Assembly: GCA_020698575.1 (NCBI GenBank)
Contig: CM036239.1
Location: 45,535,763-45,599,762, forward strand
Reading direction: 5' to 3'
Length of the DNA: 64,000 nt
Source: Bostrychus sinensis
Taxonomy: Eukaryota; Chordata; Actinopteri; Gobiiformes; Eleotridae
The notes under the pieces are model-generated. The model saw only the letters and a list, made by a program, of their open reading frames with translations, did not search any database and was not told the DNA's origin. The first letter of the stretch is position 1; every line of letters begins with the position of its first letter. Shown piece after piece: positions 23,201 through 35,200 of the stretch. The position numbers and the translations under genes are program-made.

Positions 23201-26200
23201 ATGTTTGACCCAGAGTTATTATTATTATATTGTTAGCATTATTAAGATGCATTTTTTCCCTTGTATTTAAGAAAAACAAACTATTCAGTGAACAGCAGAA
23301 TAATAAAAACTCTGAAAAATTAGACTCTGAGACCTCATCAGGGCATTACTATAAAGGAGGGAATTAGAGCAGGTACAGAAGTTTTTGACCAATGAGACGC
23401 TCAGAACAAAGTGAGGGTGGGGTCCCAATCAGATCAGGTTGAGTCCAAACTTTGGCAGGTCTCTATACACTAGAGTGATGGCGCCGGCAAGTCCAAATGG
23501 GGACAGATACCAATTCTGGTGCTGGAGAAGTAAAGCATAAATCTGATAAATAAAATAAAATGCAAACAAGGAGAGATTATTTTAAAACTTTTTTTTCACT
23601 ATCTAAAAACTCGGATAGTAGGCCTTTAATCACCAGTTTTGAACGTGCCCTATAAAACACCTCTAGTTGTTCACCAGTCTTTTTTTCGTCCACCACATTA
23701 TCCCACATTACTTACACTTCACTGTCTGATTATTGACCAGTTAATCAAAAACAATAATAATGGTCAGAATAAATGTCTGTTGCAGCCCTTCACTTAGTAA
23801 AACTGATGTAGCTAGACTTCAATTCTCTGGTTATTTTATCAAAGTAATCTCGCAGTACGGCTCTACACACAGAAAACAGCAAGAGCCTCTCATCGTGTTT
23901 GAAGTCAGTAATCGATGTCACACTGTGGCCTTAACCTCCTCCAGACTCAGAGCAGATTCATTATGTGCTTCACCTGCTTCAAAGGCACCGCAACAGCAGC
24001 AGCACTACCCTCCAATCAAGCCTTATGAAGACTGTTAATGTGTGCTGGAACACTGCAGTCACATCCTCCAGGTAATGCAATGAAAGTAAATAGGCTGAGG
24101 TTGACGCTGGGCAATTTGACCTCAAATCAATAACACAGCTGAGACAGAGGACATTCAACATAATTGTGAACAAAGAATAATGGATTTGTACAGATTGAGA
24201 TGTACATAATGAATACTGGAGTATGCAATGGGTGGACCATGTGCCAAATCAGGAACACTAGGTCTCAAATCTGACCTAAATGTAATTTCATCAGTCATTT
24301 ATGATTATGGGGTTATTTATGCCCCCTCTTATGCTGAATGCTGAATTAACCAAGTAACAGTGTTGTTCCCACCTCAAAAATATACCTGGAGTATTTTGTT
24401 TCATTCACGCATATTTGAGTAATCCTTATTGCAGATGCCGTCTTTTTGGCAAGAGCTCAAACGCTCGGTCTCATGGCTCTACGTAGACACGTGAAACCAG
24501 GAAGTGCTCCTGCGCATTTCTAAAGAACATACACCATCACCGGACTCGTTAATTTCAGTGCTTAAATTGCCATCACTACAAAGATGTGAGCTTTGTAGTG
24601 ATGCCGAAAATGTGGCTTTGTAGCATTGTGTCCCCATTTATCTGTTAGTTTCATATTGCTAATGGCTGTGCTACCCGACCATTTCATGCTCCATCCAATC
24701 CCCACTGGTGCCAGCAGGGGGCGACAGACACCTAATCCACGTGTTCCATACAAAGTCAAAATAACAGATTCTCAAAAGAAGACCATTAATTTACATTCTC
24801 TGAAGTTCTAAATCGTGAAATACTAATGCAAAGATGTCCAAAATTATTTCAAAAAGACTTAAAAAAAAGCATAATATGGCTCCTTATATAATAAATATAT
24901 ATATATAATTGGGCAGCAGTAGCTCAGTAGGCAGCGCTGTTCACCCACTAACCGGAAGTTAGTGGTGGTGAGTGGAGAGGCCATAGGTGCAGAAGGGCAG
25001 TCACTGATGAGTGAATAGTGGAGTCATGTAAAGGGTAGCCGGTTCGAATCCCATCTGAAGCGCATACTGTCGTTGTGTCCCTGGGCAAGACACTTCACTT
25101 CACTGTTAAGTGTGGCTGTGTTTGGTGGTGGTCGGAGGGGCCGTTGGCGCATATTGGCAGCCACGCTTCCGTCAGTCTGCCCCAGGGCAGCTGTGGCTAC
25201 AGAAGTAGCTCACCACCACCGAGTATGACTGAGGAGTGAATGAATAATAGATAAAAAATTGTAAAGCGACTTTGAGTTGTGTGAAAAGCGCTATATAAAA
25301 TTGATGTATTATTATTATTATTACATTGGACGTTAAGAAGAACTAAACAAAAACATATCAGGCACTAAACCAAACCTCTTAATGGGGGCTAAAGCAAAAT
25401 TAAACCAGAACTATATCCCATGCCTAAACTCAGTCTTTGGACTAGGCATAAGGTCCCCATTTAAATGTATGATCAAGACCAATACAAATAATAATAATAT
25501 ATAAAGTCGTTTGTCAGCAGAGGGCAGAAGACTTCCAGGCTCAAAGATGATTCCTTTCAAAATAAAACATTTCATGGTTATTAAGAGGATTTGGGAGGAT
25601 TTAAGAGGAGTTAAAATAATTTGAGAGGCAAAATGGAGGGTCAGCCTTTGAGGATCTAATGTATTAATTCATGTATGAGAAAATGATTCTGAAAATCCTT
25701 ACTCCTTATCTTTACTCTGTAATGCCTTTGGTCAACATAATAATGCAATCCTCTATCCTCTTTGAACACAATAACTTTAATAGATTTTTTTGGTCCTTTT
25801 TTTTAATCCTTCACAGAATATTTTATCTCAAAACTATGTCCATATACAGTTAGATTCATAAGTATTTAGACACTGACACAAGTTTAGTCTTTTTACCAAA
25901 ACATTCAAAATTGAATTATGTGCTTAAAGTGCAGACTCTGAGCTGTAATTTGAGAGTATTCACATCTAAATCAGACAGACCCTTTTTCAGGGGCTCATAA
26001 GTAATTGCACAGTTGCTTGATCCCAGGTGTTACATTCATATTTGAAAGCTGTTTCAGTGAAATCACAACATGCTGTATCTCAGTGGAAGTAAATCAGACC
26101 ATCCTTAGGCTGGATCATAAAAATGTGAACAACCCCTTCGCAACATCCACCTTAGTGCAGAACACTCTCCAGGAAGTAGGTCTATCAGTGTCTATGTCCA

Positions 26201-29200
26201 CCATAGCCAGAAGACTTCATGAGAGAAAATACAGAGAGTTTACCACAAGCTGCAGATCATTCATCAGCTTCAACAATCGAAAGCCCATACCCGCATTAGA
26301 CTTGGCCAAAAACATCTAAAAAAGCCAGCCCAGGTCTGGAACAGCATTCTTTGGACAGATGAGACTCAGACCAACCTGTACCAGAATGATGGGCAGAGAA
26401 AAGCCTGGAGGAGGCTCATGATCCAAAGCACAGCACATCTTCTGTAAAACATGGTGGAGCAGTGTGATGCATGAGTGTGTCACAATGACTGGGTCACTGG
26501 TGTTTAATGATATTGTGACAGAAGACTGAAGCAGCCAGATGAATTCTGTGTGTATAGTAAGTGTATAGGGATATAATTTCTGCTCAAATTCAGACAAAAG
26601 CTGTGTAATCGATGGAACAAAGCATAATAAAAAATTAGGAAACCCAGTGATTCCAGACATCAGGCAGTCATTCCTGCAAAGGATTCTCAACTAAATATTA
26701 AAAATGATAATTTTATTCATGGTAACGTTAATCTGTCCAATTACTTATGAGGCCCAGAAAAAGAGGCAGCTACACATTAAAGAGGTGCATTTAATACAAT
26801 TAATACAACTATAATATTTATGTAATACCACTATAACATCTATATTACCTTTCTTTATCAAAAATACAGTTATAATATTTATGAAATACCACTATAATGT
26901 CTACAATACCACTCTGTATCAATAATACAACTACAATATTTGGTAATACTCTAATATAAATAATGCAACTATAATATATACATGTAGTATCACTATAACA
27001 AAGACTCTCTGAGCTGAGAGTCTGCACTTCAAGCACATATTAATTATATAACTGTATTTTGAATAAGCTTTGGTTAACAGCTAAAATAACAAAACTTCTG
27101 TCAGTGTCCAAATACTTATGGACCTACCTGTAAGTTCTACAACCATGTTCCTTCACACTTTTTATTGATTTTGGAGATGCTCTGACCCAGTTGTCTAGCC
27201 ACTGCAGTTTGCCCCCGTCAGTGGTCATATGTCTGATTGGTTTGATCTACTGAACTGTAGATAATGATTATATTTAGGTAGAAGATGGAGAAGAATTGGT
27301 GCTGGTACAAAGGCCATGGGATTTGAAACTAGCACACAAAAGGCAGCGAAGGTTCACAAACACTGGTCCATTTCTCCATTATTCATATTTAATTTGCTGA
27401 GTTTGTGGAAGTTACTGCATCCTGGGGGCAGCTGAGCCAATTTATTTTTCTCCAACCCTGCAAAAACTGAGTCTGCTTACTTTTGGACTGCGTCATATTT
27501 TCAGAGTATCTGAACTCAAAAACTCAAATCGCCTAAGGACAAATATTTAGTTTCACGTCTAAAGCTGCAGTATGCATTTTGGGATTTAAGTGTAAAATTC
27601 AATGTAATTTACTATTCACTTGAATAGAGAAGCATTTTGTCCTAGTTCTAAAAATGTTGCATTGTGTCCCCAGTATGTTTTGCCCGGGTGCAACACTTAT
27701 CTTTGTCTAAAGGATTAAAAACAGGATCTAGATTTTTTTTTTTTTTTAATCTTGGATTAGCGGAAACCCATAATGGTATATTGTAATAGGAATCATCTGT
27801 GAAAAAGTAAAGAGCCATATTACGCTAAATCAACTTTTTTGACCTTTCTACCAGTTTATAATGTTGCTTCTAGTGTTAATTTCGTTAACAAAAACTAAAC
27901 GAAAATATTTTCGTCAACCCACATTTTTCACCGGACGAAAACTACACTATACGAGACTAAACCCCCCATTAATAAACAATAACTGGGACTAAATCAGTAT
28001 GCTTTTTCGTGGACTAATAAAGATGAGACAAAATGTAGTTCACTAAATAAAGACTGGGCTAAAATATATAGACATTTTAGTTCACGAACAAAGACGAGAC
28101 AAAAATTATATCATATTATTATATAATTTTGTCAAATCCTGTCTCCTCCTCCTCCTCCTCCTCCTCCTCGGCTCTTCCGCCATTCACACACAGTGACACA
28201 CCCCCTTTCAAACCTGCAGCGGGCACAGAGTGCACAAACACATGGGACAGACAGGAGCTGGATTCACGGCGAAAGGTTAAAAGTAAAACATTAATGGCCA
28301 TGCTTTGCAAAAAGAAGTCGTGATATGTGGACACATTTTTGCTACATTGAAGTGCCGAAAAAAACCTTATGCTTGATTTTAGTAGAAGGAAAGGAATGTG
28401 GGCACAAGGTAGCTGGAAACAACACAACAAACAAGAGACACGCAGTTCACCACAAAGACATCGTAGTAAGTTAACAAAAAATTTGGTGGTGGTTGTTTAT
28501 AACGTAACATTAAACCAACGGCTGTAATGTTCCAACAATAACGTTAAACCGACCGCAAACTAATGCTGGCCAACTTACTAGCTTCATAGCATGTAGTGAT
28601 AGTAGCCACTTGTTGATATTGTGTGTGGCTGGCTAATTTACATTAGCTTCTTAGCATGCAGCGACCTTTCATCAAAAAGACGAGAGGAAAATGTTATGTG
28701 AAATAATTTTAGATCAGATGGAAATGTTCAATATTATCTGTAAAAGGGTAAAATAATTGTCCTGACTAAAACTAGACTAAAATGTTGACAGTTTTTGTTG
28801 ACTAAAACTAGACAAATAAAATTATGTTTTCTTGGACTAAAATAAAGATTAAAATGCTCAACTTATAGTTGTCTAAAACTTGACTAAATAAAAACGGGAT
28901 GAGGGTTGACTTAATGTGATAAAAAACTAAAAAGCGCGATTGAAACTGGACTAAAACTGAGACTATATTTAAAAATGGCTGATAAAATTAACTAGTTCCT
29001 TCATCAAAAACATACCTGGAGTTGTGTTTTGTTTCATTCTCTATTCTTCTCAGCCCTCAGAATGCTCAGTTCCACAAATCCCTGCCCACTCCAGAAAGCA
29101 CTGACCAATCAACAAGCCCTCTACATCCAGTCTGCTCTCATTCAAAAATTCATAAAACAGTGTACAGCTCTGTTTTCACTGATTCCTCACAGACATGTTT

Positions 29201-32200
29201 CATTTGTAGTAAAATGACATCATACAAAAAGTTTAGAGAAGTGAAGTTCCTTTTATTCTTTGAATTATGTTCAAAAGCAACACTGCTGCCCTCTGCTGGT
29301 CTCTTTACCTGTTTTTCTTATGACACAAGTAGAGTACTTACTAAAAAAACATTTTCTTTTATTCAAATAATGTTTTTAAGACATGCAATGCTGTTCTAGA
29401 TATGCCCAAGATTGGTTAAAAAATATGAATAAAAGGATATTATAACCTCAAGGAAAATTGATTAAGGAATTAAGTGCTAGCACACTCCAATAGGAAATGC
29501 TCTATTACCTGATAAGATAAGCTCCAAATTTCAGTTTGATGTCATATATTTTCTTTTTGAAAAATTATTTTAATTAGTCGAATAAAAGGAAAAAAGTAGC
29601 CACGCTTGTTGTTGTTGAGTGGTTGGGTTGTAAACAATACAGGAAACAGATTTAGTTATAACAGTGCCCAACAGTAGTAAAATAGGGCAGTTCAGCTTTA
29701 ATGTCTCATTGTCAAAACACTTCACTACTCGCATCTTGTAAAATAAAATGTCCTTGCATCAAAATTGAGATTACTACTATGTGACTACTTTATTTTGTAT
29801 CAGTTGTATGAGAAATTATAATTGTGAAACAATGGCTCTATGACTCGAGAGCTAAAGATGCTTAGGCTGTGTTTGTAGCTGTATTTGATGATTGTGCGTC
29901 TCTTCACAGCCGCTGCAGTCTCCCAAGGGAAAACTATCAGTATCAACCCGAGACACTAGAGCGCATTAGCACACAAACCGATAACCCAACCCCCTCTATA
30001 CAGCCTATGTATACAAATATGGAGGAGAAGGATGTAGGCTGCAAGGGTAATGTGCCATGTAAGCTGTTTTTTTTTTACTGAAAGGTAGAGAGATTATTGC
30101 CTTTAAAAATGTATGAGCAGAAAAGCTTTGTGTATACACATATTGAGTTTCTCACCTCCATAGAGATGCGTCGGTGTACTCTGTTCCTGAGACAGACCCC
30201 TGTTGGAGACTGGACCTCGTCTGAAGAGGTCCCCGACGCCTGGTCACTCTCTCCATCTGAGCCCATCTTCAGGTTCTCATGAACAATGTCTGAAATGAAA
30301 AATGAAGTTGGTTATTGACCTTGTTGGTTAAGACCTTAGGCTCAAACCAGACCTTCAAGTTTGGGGCGAAAAGGCTCTATCCACAGAGCTACAAATTGTA
30401 CATTTTGTATCAGTATGGAAAAGGCATTTATTGACAGTTTGACAAATCAGTAAAATAAAGCCACAAAACTGTAGTGAATGCAATGAGAGAACTTAACTTG
30501 AATAAGACTAGGCCAGTCTAAACCAGAGGTTCTCAAACTGTGGTACGGCTACCACTGGTGGTACAAGCGGGCTTCTTCTGGTGAGTAGTCTTAAGCAGTT
30601 CAAGTCCTAATTTAATTTAACTTAGCACCAGTTTGATTCCTACTTTAGTACTACTCTGGTTGGGGAAAAAATATGAATTGTGGACCACTGCTTAGGTCTG
30701 GTTTAGGCACAGTTTATTCCTGGTTTAGTTCTAGTTTATTGCTGGTTAGAAGCTGAGTAGACCTGGTTTAGTTCTGGCTTAGACTTGGTTTAGTCTGAGT
30801 TCTTGTTTAGTTAGTTCTTGTTTAGTTTTTATGTAGAAATATTCATTTTAAGTCCATGGTACTTTGAAAGCTAAATATTTTCTGAGGTGGTACTTGGTGT
30901 AAAATATATGACATAAAATATGGATTTAAACCACAAATATTACAAATTTCCTATTTGCCCTCAAACTACCCCTGCCAGCCCTGGGTAAGCTCTCTCACCA
31001 CTTCCTCTGCACAATGCTATAAAACTTGAACAAGAGCCACATCTCAGCAGTAAAAACTAACTGCAGCACAGACCACAACCCCACTTTCTCACACAAACAG
31101 TTAATGAGTGACTGAGTCTGAGAAGCTCAGTCATCTCAGTCTCAGCCATCTCTCTCATCAGGGGTGAAAAGAAGAAGTGGCGAAATGGGACGAGGAAGAC
31201 TCCCTAAAATATCATGGCATGTGCTGATGGAGGTGAACCATATAGTATACCGTTTCACATGCAATCATTCAATAAATTATATCTGGTTGTGAATTTGTGG
31301 AGAGAACACAAGACCAAATTAATGATAAGAAAGCCTAATAACTTCAAAGACCTGGAGATCTATGCAAAAGAAGAGTGCTCCAACATCCCAGAAGAAAAGT
31401 GCAAAAAACTTTTCAACAAAAGTAAAAAAAAAAAAAAAAGATAATTAAAAAGTAAGTACTGTATCTTTACCAACATTTCTTTGAGTGTTCTGACACTTTG
31501 CTGTATCATTTTCAACCAGAACAAATAAGTAAAACCATTTGCCATTGTGTGTTCAATGTCACCCAAGCTCCTTTTAACAGAATGTCTGAGAGGTGTGTCT
31601 AGCCAAATCCATTAATTTTCTTAGTGATGTGGGTCCTATTCAAAACTATTTTGTTTGTTGCTGATGCTCCAATTTCTTCTGATTGGTTGATTTTGTTGAA
31701 CCTGTGTCAATCAGCTTTCTTAAAAATCAAACTATTAATTTTTCTAGAAGAGTCATGTCTGGGTAGGCTATGCAAAGGCACAACACAATGAACAGAATAA
31801 AAACATAAAATATGCATAGCTTTGTACTCTAGAACTCATTATACAGCTTTTGTGCAAGTAATTTTGCTTGCATCATGTCTTGGAGTGTTGGAGACAGGGA
31901 GAGGAGGATTAGGCAAACTGCTGGCTCCATAATCACAGGAAGATCTTCTAATAAACAATATAGTCATCTACCTTTTCCATAAAAAATGTTTCAGGAACAC
32001 CTTTTTTAAGAGTCGTTTTAGAATTAGTTAAACAATCAGCCAAGTCATAGCTGAGGACACCAGGTATTAGTGTTTGGCAAACCATGTTATATTTTCATAA
32101 AGTTAAGAAGTACATGAAGACATGAAGGTTGTGAGATGGATAGCCAGGACATTTTCCATTTAGTACAACAGGCTTGTTTTACCATTTAACTTCCTCTCAG

Positions 32201-35200
32201 GGGTCCTCCCACCTTGACTTCTCTAGACATAAACTGAGGTGGCAAAAATAGTTCAATATTTACCAATGATGCATCTTGATTTTTACAATGATAGCAAGCA
32301 ACAATAATATCAGAAGCCTGATAGGTTGTAATGCCAGTTTGTCACTTTTTTAAATAACCAGCAAAAACAAGAAAAGAGCTTCATATTCAGAAGTAATGAA
32401 ATTAACTTCTAAAGTATTATTAGTTTCCATTCATTTCTGACCTAATTGCATCAAATTGTCATCCAACACACACATCCTCCCTCCAAATTATCTAATTTTT
32501 GTAACCTTTCTTTCACCCATTTTTCACTCAACTCACTTCATAATTTCACTTCTCCATTGTCCAAATTTTCCCTTTCACTTGCACCGTTACTCTTTCACCT
32601 CTGCTGTGTTTTGGTAGGCAGCAGACCATCTGAACGCCTGGTCCAACATGGCTCCTCCAGCACATTCCTCCATTACCTGCACAGTCAGTCTGCAAATGAT
32701 CTCATCCGTCCTAGTTTCCACTCCTCTCCTACTCCCTTTTCTTTCACATACCTTTCATTTATCTCTTGGCTTTTTTTAAAATCTTCAAATCTTACAAAAA
32801 TGTTTTTACTTCCTCATAAAATTCCTCCCTCCTTTCAACCAATCTACTTTTGCACAAACAGAGTAACTTTTCTCTGAGTCCTAATAATTTCTAATATTTT
32901 CTATAGATCATTAGGAATTGGAAAACTAAAGTATAAAAATGTGGCTCCCAGACTTTGGGTTGTGAAGCAAAAGCGGGTAACTGTTTTACTGTGGGTTCTC
33001 TTCTCTTCGCCCCACTGTCCCAAGACATACATCTGAAGCTGTACTGGGAAATTTTATGTCCAAAAGCAAATAAATGTGTTAGTGTGAATCTAAAAATGTC
33101 AGCCCTGCAACTAGCTCCACCTAAGGCCCATAGTTGCTGGTGTAGGTTGCAACCACTTGTGACCGCTAATAGGAATACATAGATGAGGAATGAGGATGAA
33201 TTAAAACAACATGTCTGTTTGGGCAACTTTAATCTTTTTTCACTTGTTGGCATAAAAAACTATTTAAATGTAGTGTGTTTATTATTTTTAAATTAGAACA
33301 TTGCAGAGTTATAATGCTTGTACAAAACAGTGAAGCAGCAGCACTGTGTATTATTCTCACAGCGACCTCAGTGAAGACATTTAGTTTTAGCCCTCTCTGC
33401 TTCTAAAGGCCAGGGGTCTCATCTATGAAGCTTGCGTACACTGAAAACGAGGCTAAATCTGGCGTACCCCACTCTCTGTGCGGTGGGATCTATAATAAAA
33501 AACAACTAGGCGTGAAACCTTGCGTATCCCTACGCCAGTTCTCACTCGTGTGTGTGCACATTTTGGAGAGACAGCACAAAGGCGACCCTCACAGTGAGCT
33601 GCTGAAGTGAAGCAACTCTGACAAATCCATGTTTGATGCCCGTTTAATGCAGTTCACTTTCACTTTTTACTAGCTCCAAGAAAAATCTAAGGATTTGATT
33701 CAGACATCGTTATTTAAACAGGCAGTGAGTAAAACTGAAGCCATTCGATTTTTCATAATTTCGCTCAATATTCTTGATAATAAAGCAATTCGTAACCGTG
33801 CACGCTCGCACACTTCCACAGGGCGCTGATCCCTGAAGAATCAGTGACTGGATTCATAAAATAATGATCGGACATAGGGCTGGGCGATATGGCTAAAAAA
33901 ATACAATCTCAATTTTTCTTAAGGCCTCGATACACCAAGGCGACTCCCAGACTGCCACCGATAAGACGGAGCGACAGCTCGTCTCTTCCCATCTCCTCTC
34001 GTTCCCTCCCGTTTCCTCACGTCGGATGACCTTTGTCCCTCTTCATACACCGAAGCGACAACCGACCTAAAGACCGTGTCTTGCGCATGCGCGTGATGTA
34101 ATAACCCACCCAAAGCGGCAGATGGCGCTAGCCAGTGAACAAAGAAACGGAAGTGACACAATGTTTGTGGAGTACATATGCATGTAGCGCGCCTTGGTCT
34201 GCCACTGTTCTCAGCTTGTTTGAACATTTGAGAAGCGTGATAATGGCCGGTTTGGACATTGTTTTGTGTGGATTAGGTGCCGCTGCTCTGTTACTTGAAG
34301 ATGATAACTTACCGCACGGAATTGCGAAAAATGCAAAAATGGTGACAGTACGCTGCCACAGTGGTTTTCAGCCCTCGTCACTCCGTCACTTCCGCTAAAA
34401 TTCCCGTGAGCTGATTGGCGCTGCAGCTGTAGTGCTAGGCCTATCAGAGCGCTTCGTGCCAAAGACCAAAGACGCCGATTCAACAAGGCCAATCGGCAGG
34501 AAACTGGTCAGACGGCCTCCGTCCTGGAGCGATGGGGGGCGACGGCGCATACATATCAAAAGGACGGAAATGAGTGACGTGGAAGAACCGTTCAGACGGC
34601 TTCAGATGGGCGATCGTCGCCTTGGTGTATGGAGGCCTTTAATTTCTCAGCCGATTTGCTCTTGTTGACATAAAAAAGCTAGTTAAATGTAGGTTTATTA
34701 CTTTTAAATGAGATTACTGCATAGTATTTTTTATTTTATTTCAGCTGGGCTATTTATTCTGTCTGTACAAAAAAACAGCAAGGCAGCAGCAAAGTGCATT
34801 ACTTTAACAGTGACATAAGTGTCTTAATTTTAGCACTCTTTGCTTCTAAAGACGAGGTCTTTTATAATATGCACCATTATACACCATAGAGGCCTGTGAA
34901 AAGACACTAACTCCAGAGAAGGTGGCTAATTAGCCTACAAAAACAAAGACAGGTAAGTTAGCTCTGCTGCTGACAGTGTTCTTTTTGGCCATACAGCTGC
35001 CACATTCAAATGAGGACATTACAGAGGTAAAAGGACTCCTTTCTCTGTGATTATTAATGTTTTTAGCGTCTGAAGACTCTCCTCAGTCACTATTTCAGCT
35101 GCTCTGGAGCTAGCAGCAGCATTAGCCATAACTCAGGAAACTGTGTGGTGCTTGGAAGATGCTAATTTTTGCTAATTTCGATTTTACAATTTGGCTATTT

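Larger units (their letters stand above)
17197..30155 (-). other. cdk17: cdk17 intron 3 (13 kb), transposon-rich
   Basis: No additional exon recognised. Holds the nested hAT pair (19244-20692), a SINE (21590-21855), a Harbinger-like MITE (22339-23182), a tRNA-type SINE (24911-25322), a Tc1 element (25847-27130) and a hAT nested in a MITE (27808-29452). Stretches 17600-19230, 20700-21590 and 29460-30150 show nothing identifiable. Confidence 0.7.

Noticed and set aside
24911..25056. Possible tRNA gene (A- and B-box-like sequences)
   Set aside because: Boxes are too far apart, no cloverleaf can be drawn, and a SINE body with a TTA tail follows.
32446..32877. 143-residue plus-strand open frame, the longest in the window
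   Set aside because: Low-complexity Ser/Phe/Leu content from pyrimidine-rich DNA, no recognised domain, inside cdk17 intron 2.
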